A stretch of DNA of 64,000 nt from Bradyrhizobium valentinum (GTDB lineage: Bacteria > Pseudomonadota > Alphaproteobacteria > Rhizobiales > Xanthobacteraceae): assembly GCF_001440405.1 (NCBI RefSeq), contig NZ_LLXX01000033.1:13417-77416 (forward strand). The letters are read 5' to 3'. Below, in pieces: positions 55,614 to 63,450 of this stretch (positions are counted from its first letter, which is position 1; the number at the start of each line of letters is the position of its first letter). The notes below the pieces were generated by a model that was given only the letters and a program-made list of their open reading frames with translations, was not told where the DNA came from and ran no database searches. The position numbers and the translations under genes were made by a program.

Positions 55614-55744
55614 GCGCGGCCTAAAAATACCGATTAAAATTGTAGTGATGTTCCATGCGTCTGCATGATGGTCGCTGTTGACCATTGCGTGCTAACCTCC
55701 TAATTTCAGGGAATAAATTGTTCGCCGAGAGTGCGGGGCAGGCG

Positions 55745-56074
55745 ATGACCGGGACCGGAAAAACAGTCACACGTGTGGATTTATGCGAGGCGGTCTACCA
55801 GAAGGTGGGCCTGTCGCGAACGGAATCATCTGCGTTTGTCGAGCTCGTTTTGAAAGAGATCACCGATTGCCTGGAGAAGGGCGAAACGGTGAAGCTGTCG
55901 TCGTTCGGCTCCTTCATGGTGCGCAAGAAGGGTCAGCGTATCGGACGTAACCCGAAGACCGGTACCGAAGTGCCGATCTCGCCGCGTCGAGTGATGGTGT
56001 TCAAGCCGTCAGCTATACTGAAGCAGCGGATCAACGGCCACGCGCCCGGCAATGGTGAAAGCAAGACAGACTAA
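55745..56074 (+). CDS. ihfA: Integration host factor subunit alpha
   Basis: This 109-residue DNA-bending protein has [20 protein letters not shown] and the beta-arm region [20 protein letters not shown], with the Pro-containing tip [21 protein letters not shown]-alpha pairs with IHF-beta. ATG 55745 is chosen; the frame opens upstream at 55685. It sits between fabH and a merR gene. Confidence 0.95.
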   Translation: MTGTGKTVTRVDLCEAVYQKVGLSRTESSAFVELVLKEITDCLEKGETVKLSSFGSFMVRKKGQRIGRNPKTGTEVPISPRRVMVFKPSAILKQRINGHAPGNGESKTD

Positions 56075-56152
56075 CGAGACCGAGTAACACGGCCGTGTAA
56101 CAAGGCGAGTACTGCGTCTTCACCAACAAGATGAGTTGAGAGGAGCTGGCAT

Positions 56153-56707
56153 TTGGACAAGGCGCCGGATGCGTTCCGCACCATCAGCGAAGTCGCTGAA
56201 GAGCTCGATATTCCCCAGCACGTGCTGCGGTTCTGGGAGACGCGGTTTGCCCAGATCAAGCCGATGAAGCGAAGCGGCGGGCGGCGTTACTACCGCCCCG
56301 ACGACGTCGACCTGCTCAAAGGCATCCGTCGCCTGCTCTACGGCGAGGGCTACACCATCCGCGGCGTGCAGCGGATTCTGAAAGAGCACGGCATCAAATC
56401 GGTGCAGGGCCTCGCCGACCAGACTTCGGCCGTCACCTTCGGCGCCGTTGAGGAAGCGATCGGCCTCAGCCTGCAGGAGCCCGAGGAGGGCGAGACGCTG
56501 GCCGCCGGTGCCGACGACGAGGACTACGAGACCGAAGAAAAGGAAATCGACTACCGTTTTGTCGATACCGACGATGACGGCATTTTGCTCCCCTTCGCCA
56601 AGGGCAAGCCGGGACCTTCGGAAGCCGACCGCGAGCGGTTGGAGCGGGTCCTGCAGGAGCTGATCGCCTGCAAGCAATTGCTAGATAACGCCCTGAAGGA
56701 CGGTTGA
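56153..56707 (+). CDS. MerR-family transcriptional regulator
   Basis: This 184-residue protein has an N-terminal MerR helix-turn-helix: [20 protein letters not shown] and [20 protein letters not shown]. An acidic middle ([19 protein letters not shown]) and a helical C-terminus follow, with no metal-binding cysteines. TTG start at 56153 has AGGAG seven bases upstream. The ihfA-merR-tRNA-Pro order is conserved in the group. Targets unknown. Confidence 0.88.
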   Translation: MDKAPDAFRTISEVAEELDIPQHVLRFWETRFAQIKPMKRSGGRRYYRPDDVDLLKGIRRLLYGEGYTIRGVQRILKEHGIKSVQGLADQTSAVTFGAVEEAIGLSLQEPEEGETLAAGADDEDYETEEKEIDYRFVDTDDDGILLPFAKGKPGPSEADRERLERVLQELIACKQLLDNALKDG

Positions 56708-56721
56708 GGGGGCTGTAAGAT

Positions 56722-56799
56722 TGGTCGGAGCGAGAGGATTTGAACCTCCGACCCCTAGTCTCCCAGACTAGTGCGCTAACCGGGCTGCGCCACGCTCCG
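56722..56799 (-). tRNA. tRNA-Pro (anticodon GGG)
   Basis: On the minus strand the 7-bp acceptor stem CGGAGCG/CGCTCCG is complete and the 3' CCA is encoded. The anticodon arm CTAGT-CTGGGAG-ACTAG gives anticodon GGG. The T arm is GTCGG-AGGTTCAAATCC. It lies on the opposite strand just after merR. Confidence 0.95.
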
Positions 56800-56882
56800 A
56801 TGCCGTTCCATTAGCTGCGATCAGCGCCCGGCGCAAGGCGCGCGAAGGGCCTCATTGAGGCGACCGGTGGCCAGTTCCACCC

Positions 56883-57011
56883 CTAGATGCCGAGGACCCA
56901 AACGGCAACAATCGCGCCAAGTACAGCTACTCCGCTGATGGTCCAGCCCGTGACATAAGCCGCACCATCCGATTCCGGTCGATCGACCATGGTATCGTGC
57001 CAGGGGGCCAC
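56883..57011 (-). CDS. Tiny single-pass membrane protein (42 aa)
   Basis: From GTG 57011 the frame reads MAPWHDTMVDRPESDGAAYV and then a hydrophobic helix GWTISGVAVLGAIVAVWVLG, ending I-stop. GGAGGA lies eight bases upstream of the GTG, an excellent ribosome site. An internal ATG at 56990 would give 35 residues. It lies about 85 bp upstream of the tRNA on the same strand. I recognise no family; the topology suits a small regulatory membrane peptide. Confidence 0.6.
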   Translation of the reverse strand: MAPWHDTMVDRPESDGAAYVTGWTISGVAVLGAIVAVWVLGI

Positions 57012-57236
57012 GGGCGGTCTCCTCCGCGTTGATGCTGCCTCCAGTCAGTAGGTCGTTGGCGGGAGGCCAAAGGTTCAACATGTGCGGAGGACGCAATACT
57101 CCCCTGCAGCGCGATTGCCCGCACAAGCTGGATAACCGCGCCGCCCTTCAATAGGCTCGCTTCCAACCGGCCGAAAAAGCTGCCGGGAACGCGGGATGCA
57201 ACCCGTGGATAGCGGATGGAAACGTAAGGCAAACCC

Positions 57237-58142
57237 ATGACAGCACGTCCTACCGGCGTGATACCGCCGATGACGACGCCGTTTCGGAAAGACGGCGAGA
57301 TCGATTTCAAACTCGTCGCACCGCAGGTTGACTGGCTGATCGGCGCCGGCAGCCACGGCATGGCGGCCGGCGGCTCGACCGGCGAAGGGCATACGCTTGA
57401 CCACGAAGAATATCGCGACCTTGTCGCGGCGACGGTGGAAGCCGCGAAAGGGCGCGCGCCCGTCATCGCCGGCATCATCGTCGATTCCACCCGCGACGCG
57501 ATCCGGCGCGGCAAGCTGGTGCGCGGCATGAATGTCGCCGCGCTACAGGTGACGCCGGTGCACTATCTGTTCAAGCCGGACGAGCAGGCGATGGTCGATC
57601 ATTTCCGTCGAATGGCCGATGAAACCGGCATGCCGATCATCATCTACAATGTGGTGCCGTGGTCCTATCTCTCGCCGGCGCTGATGACGCGGATCATGAA
57701 CGAGGTGCCGCTCGTTGTCGGCGTCAAGCAGAGCGCGGGCGATTTGAAACTGTTTGCCGATCTCATGATGATGGCGCCGGACAAACTGATCTACAGCGCG
57801 GTCGATGCGCTGATGTATCCATCCTATACGCTGGGCGCGCATGGATCGATCGCGGCGATCCTGAGCGCCGCGCCGCATGCTTCCGTCGAACTCTGGAACG
57901 TGGTCAAGACGGGCAACCACGACCGCGCGCTGGAGCTGCACAAGAAGCTGCTGACACTGTGGAACGCCATCGTCTCCGACAATCTTCCGGCATGCACGCG
58001 CTACGCACAGTCGCTGCAGGGGCTGCCCACGACATTCTCTCGCGCACCGATGCCGGAAGCATCGTCTGCGCAACAGGCAGCTATCAGGAAGGCACTGGAG
58101 GGATTGGGCGCGCTGCGCGGCTCTCGCGAGGCGGCTGCGTAA
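57237..58142 (+). CDS. Dihydrodipicolinate synthase family aldolase
   Basis: This 301-residue TIM-barrel aldolase has GGSTGEGHTLDHEEYRDLVA (pyruvate carboxylate site), the Tyr region MPIIIYNVVPWSYLSP, and the Schiff-base Lys in VVGVKQSAGDLKLFADL. It is probably not the housekeeping DapA but an enzyme for another pyruvate or sugar-acid aldol step. ATG at 57237. It is followed, after 151 bp, by an SDR gene. Confidence 0.9.
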   Translation: MTARPTGVIPPMTTPFRKDGEIDFKLVAPQVDWLIGAGSHGMAAGGSTGEGHTLDHEEYRDLVAATVEAAKGRAPVIAGIIVDSTRDAIRRGKLVRGMNVAALQVTPVHYLFKPDEQAMVDHFRRMADETGMPIIIYNVVPWSYLSPALMTRIMNEVPLVVGVKQSAGDLKLFADLMMMAPDKLIYSAVDALMYPSYTLGAHGSIAAILSAAPHASVELWNVVKTGNHDRALELHKKLLTLWNAIVSDNLPACTRYAQSLQGLPTTFSRAPMPEASSAQQAAIRKALEGLGALRGSREAAA

Positions 58143-58293
58143 ATTCCGCCGCGCGAAAACGTCAGCGAGACAATCGAACCGCCGTCTCACGGGCGGCTTT
58201 ACCGGCAGTCGCGAGCTGTTACTGTCCCGTTCGCACGGGCTCTGTTTCCATGAGGGCCCCAACTCAAAAATTCAAAACCGAGGTGACGATCTC

Positions 58294-59262
58294 ATGAAGG
58301 ACTTTGCCGGAAGGTTTGCCGTGATCACCGGAGGCGGCACAGGCATGGGCCGCGAACTCGCGCGCCAGCTCGTCGCCGAAGGCTGCAATGTCGCGATGTG
58401 CGACGTTTCCCCGGAGGCTATGGCCGAGACCAAGCGCATGTGCGAGGCGGAGAAGTTGCCGCAGGGCCTTCGCGTCACCACGCACGTCGCCGACGTCTCG
58501 ATCGAGGCTCATCTCCAGCGCTTCCGCGATGAGCTGATCGAGCAGCAGGCGACCGACAAGATCCATCTGCTGTTCAACAATGCCGGCATCGGCGGCGGCG
58601 GCAGCCTGTTCACCAACACGCGCGAGCAGTGGGAGCGCACCTTCAACATCTGCTGGGGCGGCGTCTATCTCGGCGTCCGCACTTTCCTGCCGCTCATGAT
58701 GAAGGCGGACGAGGCCCATATCGTCAACACATCGAGCGTCAACGGCTTCTGGGCGTCCGTCGGCCTGGGCGCCTCGCACACCGCCTACAGCGCCGCCAAG
58801 TTCGCAGTGAAAGGGTTTACCGAAGCACTGATGACGGATCTGCGGCTCAACGCGCCGCACATCAAATGCTCAGTCGTAATGCCCGGGCATATCGGCACCT
58901 CGATCGTTTCCAATTCGCGCAAGATCCAGAGCGGATCGGAATCCGAAGAACTCAGCCCGAATGAAATTCTGGCGACGCGGCAGCGCCTGAAGGGCATGGG
59001 CATCGATACCGCGCCGATGTCGGACGACGACATTCAGAAAATCGCACTCGACCGCGCGCGCACTTTCCGCGAGGAGGCGCCGACCACGGCGGCGGCGGCG
59101 GCAAAGATCATCCTCGACGGCGTCAAGGCTGAGCGCTGGCGCATTCTCGTCGGCGACGACGCCCACAAGCTCGACGAGCGGGTGCGGCAGGCTCCCGAAA
59201 AGGCCTATACGCCGGAGTTCTACAAGAGCTTTACGGATGAGGTCGGCTGGCGGCTCGGCTAG
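58294..59262 (+). CDS. Short-chain dehydrogenase/reductase
   Basis: This 322-residue SDR has the cofactor motif VITGGGTGMGRELARQLVAE, LLFNNAGIGGGG, and the catalytic Ser/Tyr/Lys in IVNTSSVNGFW and HTAYSAAKFAVKG. The C-terminus is about 70 residues longer than a minimal SDR. ATG at 58294. Substrate unknown. Confidence 0.9.
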   Translation: MKDFAGRFAVITGGGTGMGRELARQLVAEGCNVAMCDVSPEAMAETKRMCEAEKLPQGLRVTTHVADVSIEAHLQRFRDELIEQQATDKIHLLFNNAGIGGGGSLFTNTREQWERTFNICWGGVYLGVRTFLPLMMKADEAHIVNTSSVNGFWASVGLGASHTAYSAAKFAVKGFTEALMTDLRLNAPHIKCSVVMPGHIGTSIVSNSRKIQSGSESEELSPNEILATRQRLKGMGIDTAPMSDDDIQKIALDRARTFREEAPTTAAAAAKIILDGVKAERWRILVGDDAHKLDERVRQAPEKAYTPEFYKSFTDEVGWRLG

Positions 59263-59320
59263 GGCCTATCGGTTCTGATGGAATCAGAACCGAGGCTTCT
59301 CTTGCGTTAACGTGGCTTCT

Positions 59321-59809
59321 TCACGCGAGCCGATTGCCTGGTCCCCTCGCGACGCGCTGGCGCGAGCCGGGGCGGTAGGCGAGGCGGGTATGCCCTGAGC
59401 AATAAGGCATGCCTTCCACCGGCTTGGTGCCGCAGAAGCAGAAGTCCTCTGCGCCCGGCGTGCTGATCGGCCAGCGGCATCGTTCGTTGCTGAGTTCGAG
59501 CAGCGAGCAGCGGTACTCGCTTGTAATCGGCTCTTCCTGGAGCGGCTGCGCGTTTTCGTAGACGGCCTGCAGGATTTGATACTGCAGTCTGGGGATGGAT
59601 TTCCTGGAGCGCTCCCGGGCGGCCTTGCTGGGACGCGGTTCGGCGGGGGCGGGGCCGCGTGTCAGTTGGAGGCGGGAGAGTTTGCCGATCACGGCGTTGC
59701 GGCTGACGCCGATGCTGGCCGCGATCTCGCGGCAGGTGAGGCCTGCCTCAAAATGGCTCTTCAGGAGTTCGACGCGATCGGTGGTCCAGGTCGGTACATT
59801 CGTAAGCAT
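59321..59809 (-). CDS. gcrA: GcrA cell cycle regulator family protein
   Basis: This 162-residue protein has the N-terminal GcrA helix-turn-helix (WTTDRVELLKSHFEAGLTCR and ASIGVSRNAVIGKLSRLQL). The C-terminal sigma-70-interacting region contains CRWPISTPGAEDFCFCGTKP and a zinc-like pattern YCSGHTRLAYRPGSR. In Caulobacter GcrA activates methylated promoters in S phase. It may be a paralogue of the main gcrA. ATG 59809. It is preceded 43 bp upstream by a small RHH-like protein gene. Confidence 0.88.
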   Translation of the reverse strand: MLTNVPTWTTDRVELLKSHFEAGLTCREIAASIGVSRNAVIGKLSRLQLTRGPAPAEPRPSKAARERSRKSIPRLQYQILQAVYENAQPLQEEPITSEYRCSLLELSNERCRWPISTPGAEDFCFCGTKPVEGMPYCSGHTRLAYRPGSRQRVARGPGNRLA

Positions 59810-59852
59810 TTTCTCGGTTCCACATTCTGTGAAAACCGCCCCGTTCTTCCCG

Positions 59853-60053
59853 TCAGGACGCCTTCCCATTGTCGCGGATTGCAAGCAGCCCGTCCTTGAT
59901 GGCGAGCCGAATGCCTTCCTCGATCAAAGTCCTTGCGACGCCGGGAACGCTGGTGCCGTGGGTGCCCTGTCTCACCAGTCTTTCGAGATAGTTGATGGTC
60001 GAGAGCGCCAACGTAACGGGAACGCGGTCGGTTTCGGCTTTTTCTGTAGCCAT
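59853..60053 (-). CDS. Small protein, ribbon-helix-helix-like
   Basis: This 66-residue protein has RVPVTLALSTINYLERLVRQ followed by GTSVPGVARTLIEEGIRLAI, a beta-strand then two helices as in CopG/Arc DNA-binding dimers. It is conserved beside gcrA-like genes in the group by my recollection. Could be a small repressor; no toxin partner is visible. ATG 60053. A nested inverted repeat at 60127-60159 lies upstream and could be its operator. Confidence 0.75.
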   Translation of the reverse strand: MATEKAETDRVPVTLALSTINYLERLVRQGTHGTSVPGVARTLIEEGIRLAIKDGLLAIRDNGKAS

Positions 60054-60126
60054 GGGGAACGCTAACTTTTAAACGATGTACTGAAAAGTTACTATTTCGA
60101 CTCTATTTAGTTTTGCACACATGAGT

Positions 60127-60159
60127 CAAACGGCTTGTGGATAGCCTTCTATCCGTTTG
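60127..60159. promoter_or_regulatory. Nested inverted repeat upstream of the RHH-like gene
   Basis: The outer arms CAAACGG (60127-60133) and CCGTTTG (60153-60159) are perfect inverses. Inside lie GGATAG (60139-60144) and CTATCC (60149-60154) around CCTT. A DnaA-box-like TGTGGATAG is included. It may be an operator for the leftward RHH-like gene. Confidence 0.45.
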
Positions 60160-60343
60160 AAAAAACGTGCGAAAATGTTGAACTGGTGCTGTGGACGGAC
60201 AGCGCGGGTGTTGTGCCGAGCCCCTGGCGGGCCTCAACGGCTCTCGTAGCCGCGGCGAAACGATCCAGCCGCGATTCCATTTCTTGATTGCCTCACGCGG
60301 CAGGGAATGCCGATGATGTCCGGGGACTACGGCAAGGGGCGCA

Positions 60344-60691
60344 ATGACGGTAACGAACGGTCTCTACACCATCCAGATCGAGATGACGGACGGCGGGCAC
60401 GGCCGCGCCAACGGCGTGATCGTGCTCCACGACGGCAAGATCGCCGGCGGCGATTCATATTTCTATTACACGGGGTCGTATCGTGCCGATCGCGGCAAAT
60501 GGCGCGGCGAATTGATCACCAACGAGCACACGAAGTCCGTAGGTAGCCTGCCGCTGTTCGGCGGGCGTGAAGTCACCTGCGGCTTTACCGGCGCCTATTC
60601 CGCCGACGCGGCGGAAGTGAACGGAACGGCGCTGGTCGGAAAAACCAGCGTGGTGTTTCACGCCAGGTTGCAGTTGCGTTCGGAGTTCTGA
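60344..60691 (+). CDS. GrlR-like regulatory protein
   Basis: This 115-residue beta-rich protein starts TVTNGLYTIQIEMTDGGHGR and contains GVIVLHDGKIAGGDSYFYYT and VTCGFTGAYSADAAEVNGTA, the pattern of GrlR (a lipocalin-like repressor in type III secretion gene clusters of enteropathogens). Many alphaproteobacteria carry GrlR-like proteins without a secretion system nearby, as here. ATG 60344. Function here unknown. Confidence 0.8.
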   Translation: MTVTNGLYTIQIEMTDGGHGRANGVIVLHDGKIAGGDSYFYYTGSYRADRGKWRGELITNEHTKSVGSLPLFGGREVTCGFTGAYSADAAEVNGTALVGKTSVVFHARLQLRSEF

Positions 60692-60699
60692 CGACGGCG

Positions 60700-61641
60700 T
60701 CAGCCGTGCACGACCGTCTTCGCAATCATGCAGTGAATGCCCTTGGAGCCGTTAACGGTCTGTGTCACCCGCAGATCGGCGGCGAGGCTGCACAGCGTAT
60801 AGGCGTCTTCGCGCGACAAATTGCGCTTCTCGCCGAGCAGCACGATCATGTCGCGCAACGCGCGCACCACGCATTGATCGAGATCGGGGTCCATCGCCAT
60901 CGTCATGTAATGCGTTGGCGTCTCGGCACGGGGATAGGCGAGCTCAAGATCCTTGCGCAGCGTCAGGCGGAAGCGGCCTTGCAATGCCGTCTCGATCGCG
61001 GTGACGCAGACTTCGCCATCGCCCTGCACGCCGTGCCCATCGCCGCAGGAGAACAGCGCGCCCGGCACGAACACCGGCAGATACAGCTTGGCGCCGGCAC
61101 CCAATTCCTTGTTGTCGAGATTGCCGCCCATCGCGCGCGGAATCAACGAGGTGATGCGGCCCCAGGCGGGTGGCGGTGCCACGCCCATCACGCCAAAGAA
61201 CGGCGCCAGCGGCAAATCGAGCCCCCATGGCATCCGGCCCACCATCCGCTCGCGGTCAAGCGGGATGTTGATGATGCGTGTCTCGTGGAAATCGTCGGGC
61301 AGGGTGCCGGCCAGCGGGCGGATCAGATTGTAGCCCCAGTCCTGCCGGAGCTGGACGTCGAGAATATCGACCTGCAGCACGTCGCCGGGCTCGGCGCCGG
61401 CAACCGCGACCGGGCCGGTGAGGATGTGACCCGGGACCATGCGCTCACTCCGCGCGTGAATGTCGGCAAGCTCGGCAGGTACGTGAAACTTGGCTCGGTC
61501 CGGCATCACGTCCGGCCCGCCGGTCACGGTGTCGATGGTGACCTCGTCGCCGCTGGCGATGGTCAGGACGGGCTTCAATTTCGCTTCGAAAAAGCCCCAG
61601 TGGCAGGTTTCGGGGCTGGAATGCAGGTGATGATGGGCCAT
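60700..61641 (-). CDS. Acetamidase/formamidase family protein
   Basis: This 313-residue amidohydrolase of the FmdA/AmdA family starts HHHLHSSPETCHWGFFEAKL and has the substrate/metal region FSCGDGHGVQGDGEVCVTAI. It releases ammonia from formamide or short amides. ATG 61641 has little SD; the TTG at 61665 would overlap the divergent YdcF gene. Divergent from ydcF with overlapping start regions. Confidence 0.88.
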   Translation of the reverse strand: MAHHHLHSSPETCHWGFFEAKLKPVLTIASGDEVTIDTVTGGPDVMPDRAKFHVPAELADIHARSERMVPGHILTGPVAVAGAEPGDVLQVDILDVQLRQDWGYNLIRPLAGTLPDDFHETRIINIPLDRERMVGRMPWGLDLPLAPFFGVMGVAPPPAWGRITSLIPRAMGGNLDNKELGAGAKLYLPVFVPGALFSCGDGHGVQGDGEVCVTAIETALQGRFRLTLRKDLELAYPRAETPTHYMTMAMDPDLDQCVVRALRDMIVLLGEKRNLSREDAYTLCSLAADLRVTQTVNGSKGIHCMIAKTVVHG

Positions 61642-61652
61642 GAGGGGGACTT

Positions 61653-62510
61653 TTGGTTGCTGCAATGGCGTCGTATGACGCTCTATCAGACATTATCAGA
61701 GGCTTCCCCTTGTTTTTTGTCCTCTCCAAGACACTCGGCTTTCTGCTGTTGCCGACGAATCTTCTGATCGGCGTCGGCTTCGTCGGGGCCATTCTGATGT
61801 TCACGCGCTTTGCATCGCTGGGGCGCAAGCTGGTGATCGCAGCCGTTCTGCTGCTCGTGATCTGCGGTCTGTCGCCGCTCGGGAACCTGCTGCTCTATCC
61901 GTTGGAGCAGCGCTTTCCGCCATGGGACAACTCGCGCGGGGCGCCTGACGGCATCATCGTGCTCGGCGGCTCGATCCAACCCGACCTCTCCGTCGCGCAC
62001 AGCACGCCGGTGGTGCTCGGCGCGCCCGATCGTCTGATCGCGGCTGCGGCGCTGGCGCACCGCTATCCTAACGCGCGCGTCGTATTTACCGGCGGCAGCG
62101 CGAAACTGATTTCGAACGACGCCAGAGAGGCCGATTTCGCCGGCGCCATTTTCGAGAGTCTCGGCATCGACAAGTCGCGGCTGGTCATGGAACGGGCTTC
62201 GCGCAATACGCAGGAGAACGCGGAATTCTCGAAGGTGCTGCTTGCGCCCAAGGAGGGCGAGCGCTGGCTGTTGGTGACGTCAGCTTCCCATATGCCGCGA
62301 TCGGTCGGCTTGTTCAGGAAAGCGGGATTCGCGGTCGAACCCTATCCCGTCGATTGGCGGGTCGGCCGAGGCGGCGATGTGTGGAATTTCACCAATATCG
62401 CAATCGACGGACTAGGACGGACCGACGTCGCAGTACGCGAATGGATTGGGCTGCTCGCCTACCGCGCCACCGGCAAGATCGACGAGCTGCTGCCGGGGCC
62501 TGTGAAGTAG
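61653..62510 (+). CDS. YdcF/ElyC family membrane protein
   Basis: This 285-residue protein has two N-terminal membrane helices (FPLFFVLSKTLGFLLLPTNL and KLVIAAVLLLVICGLSPLGN). A DUF218 domain follows: DGIIVLGGSIQPDLSVAHST, ASRNTQENAEFSKVLL and WLLVTSASHMPRSVGLFRKA. ElyC in E. coli affects envelope biogenesis; YdcF binds nucleotides. TTG 61653 has GAGGGGG upstream; ATG 61665 is an alternative. Confidence 0.87.
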   Translation: MVAAMASYDALSDIIRGFPLFFVLSKTLGFLLLPTNLLIGVGFVGAILMFTRFASLGRKLVIAAVLLLVICGLSPLGNLLLYPLEQRFPPWDNSRGAPDGIIVLGGSIQPDLSVAHSTPVVLGAPDRLIAAAALAHRYPNARVVFTGGSAKLISNDAREADFAGAIFESLGIDKSRLVMERASRNTQENAEFSKVLLAPKEGERWLLVTSASHMPRSVGLFRKAGFAVEPYPVDWRVGRGGDVWNFTNIAIDGLGRTDVAVREWIGLLAYRATGKIDELLPGPVK

Positions 62511-62582
62511 AAGCGGGGAGCTGGCCGGGCTACAATCGAACGACAGGTGTCCCTTCAGCGCAACGACTTGGGAGTTTACGCC

Positions 62583-63368
62583 ATGCAACAGCAGATGCCG
62601 CCGGAAGCTTTCGATTTGGCCGGCATGGTGGCCGACCTGAACAGCCTGCTGAGGCTGAAGACGACTGTGATCGGCATCAAGATGTTTGCCAGCGTCGAAG
62701 AGATGACCGCGATCCCGAAGATCCGGCGTCCCGCGGCGGTCCATACCACCGACCAGATCGTCAGCATGGCCTCACGGCTCGGCTGGACCGTCGGCATCAC
62801 CGGCGACGATCTCGTCGGCGCACAATGCCGCGCCGTGATTGGGCTGGCGCCGCAGGACGAAAAATGGCTCGCCGGGGAAAACTATGTCGGGGTCTGGCAC
62901 GGCACGGCCGAGGACGCACGCAAGCGTCAGGAGGCGCTCGACGTCGTACCTTTCGGCCAGTATCAGGCGATGGCGGTGAGCCCGCTCACCAGCGGCCGGC
63001 TCAACCCTCCGGATATCTGCCTGGTCTACGCGACGCCCGGCCAGATGATCATTCTGATCAACGGCCTGCAATATACCGGTTACAAGAAGTTCGAGTGGGG
63101 CGTGGTCGGCGAGACCGCCTGCGCGGATTCCTGGGGCAGGGCGCTCAAGACCGGCGAGCCAAGCCTGTCGCTGCCGTGCTTTGCCGAGCGCCGCTACGGC
63201 GGCGTGCCGGACGAGGAGATGCTGATGGCGCTCAAGCCGGAGCATCTTGCCAAGGCCATTGTCGGGATGAAGCAATTGGCGAAGAACGGCCTGCGCTATC
63301 CGATCGCGCCCTATGGCATTCAGGCCGACGTTCGCGCCGGCATGGGCGTGTCGTACGCGAAGAAATAG
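62583..63368 (+). CDS. DUF169 family protein
   Basis: This 261-residue soluble protein contains VIGIKMFASVEEMTAIPKIR near the N-terminus and YPIAPYGIQADVRAGMGVSY at the end. Two or more cysteines (GAQCRAVI, ETACADSW, LPCFAERRYGG) are conserved-looking and may bind a metal or cofactor. ATG 62583 has GGGAG eight bases upstream. Function unknown. Confidence 0.85.
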   Translation: MQQQMPPEAFDLAGMVADLNSLLRLKTTVIGIKMFASVEEMTAIPKIRRPAAVHTTDQIVSMASRLGWTVGITGDDLVGAQCRAVIGLAPQDEKWLAGENYVGVWHGTAEDARKRQEALDVVPFGQYQAMAVSPLTSGRLNPPDICLVYATPGQMIILINGLQYTGYKKFEWGVVGETACADSWGRALKTGEPSLSLPCFAERRYGGVPDEEMLMALKPEHLAKAIVGMKQLAKNGLRYPIAPYGIQADVRAGMGVSYAKK

Positions 63369-63390
63369 GCTTGCGAAATGCGGCCGAAGC

Positions 63391-63434
63391 CGTCATTGCG
63401 AGCGCAGCGACAGGTCGCTGCGCTCGCAATGACG
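63391..63434. repeat. Family E inverted repeat, minimal copy
   Basis: CGTCATTGCGAGCGCAGCGA and TCGCTGCGCTCGCAATGACG form an exact 20-bp inverted repeat around four bases. It lies 16 bp before a start codon, so its transcript could fold close to the ribosome site. Confidence 0.85.
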
Positions 63435-63450
63435 AGAAAAGGAATCGTAC

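Noticed and set aside
56927..57529. A 200-codon minus-strand frame over the dapA-family gene start
   Set aside because: It overlaps the well-supported plus-strand aldolase and has a low-complexity product; only the short 42-codon gene further left is credible.
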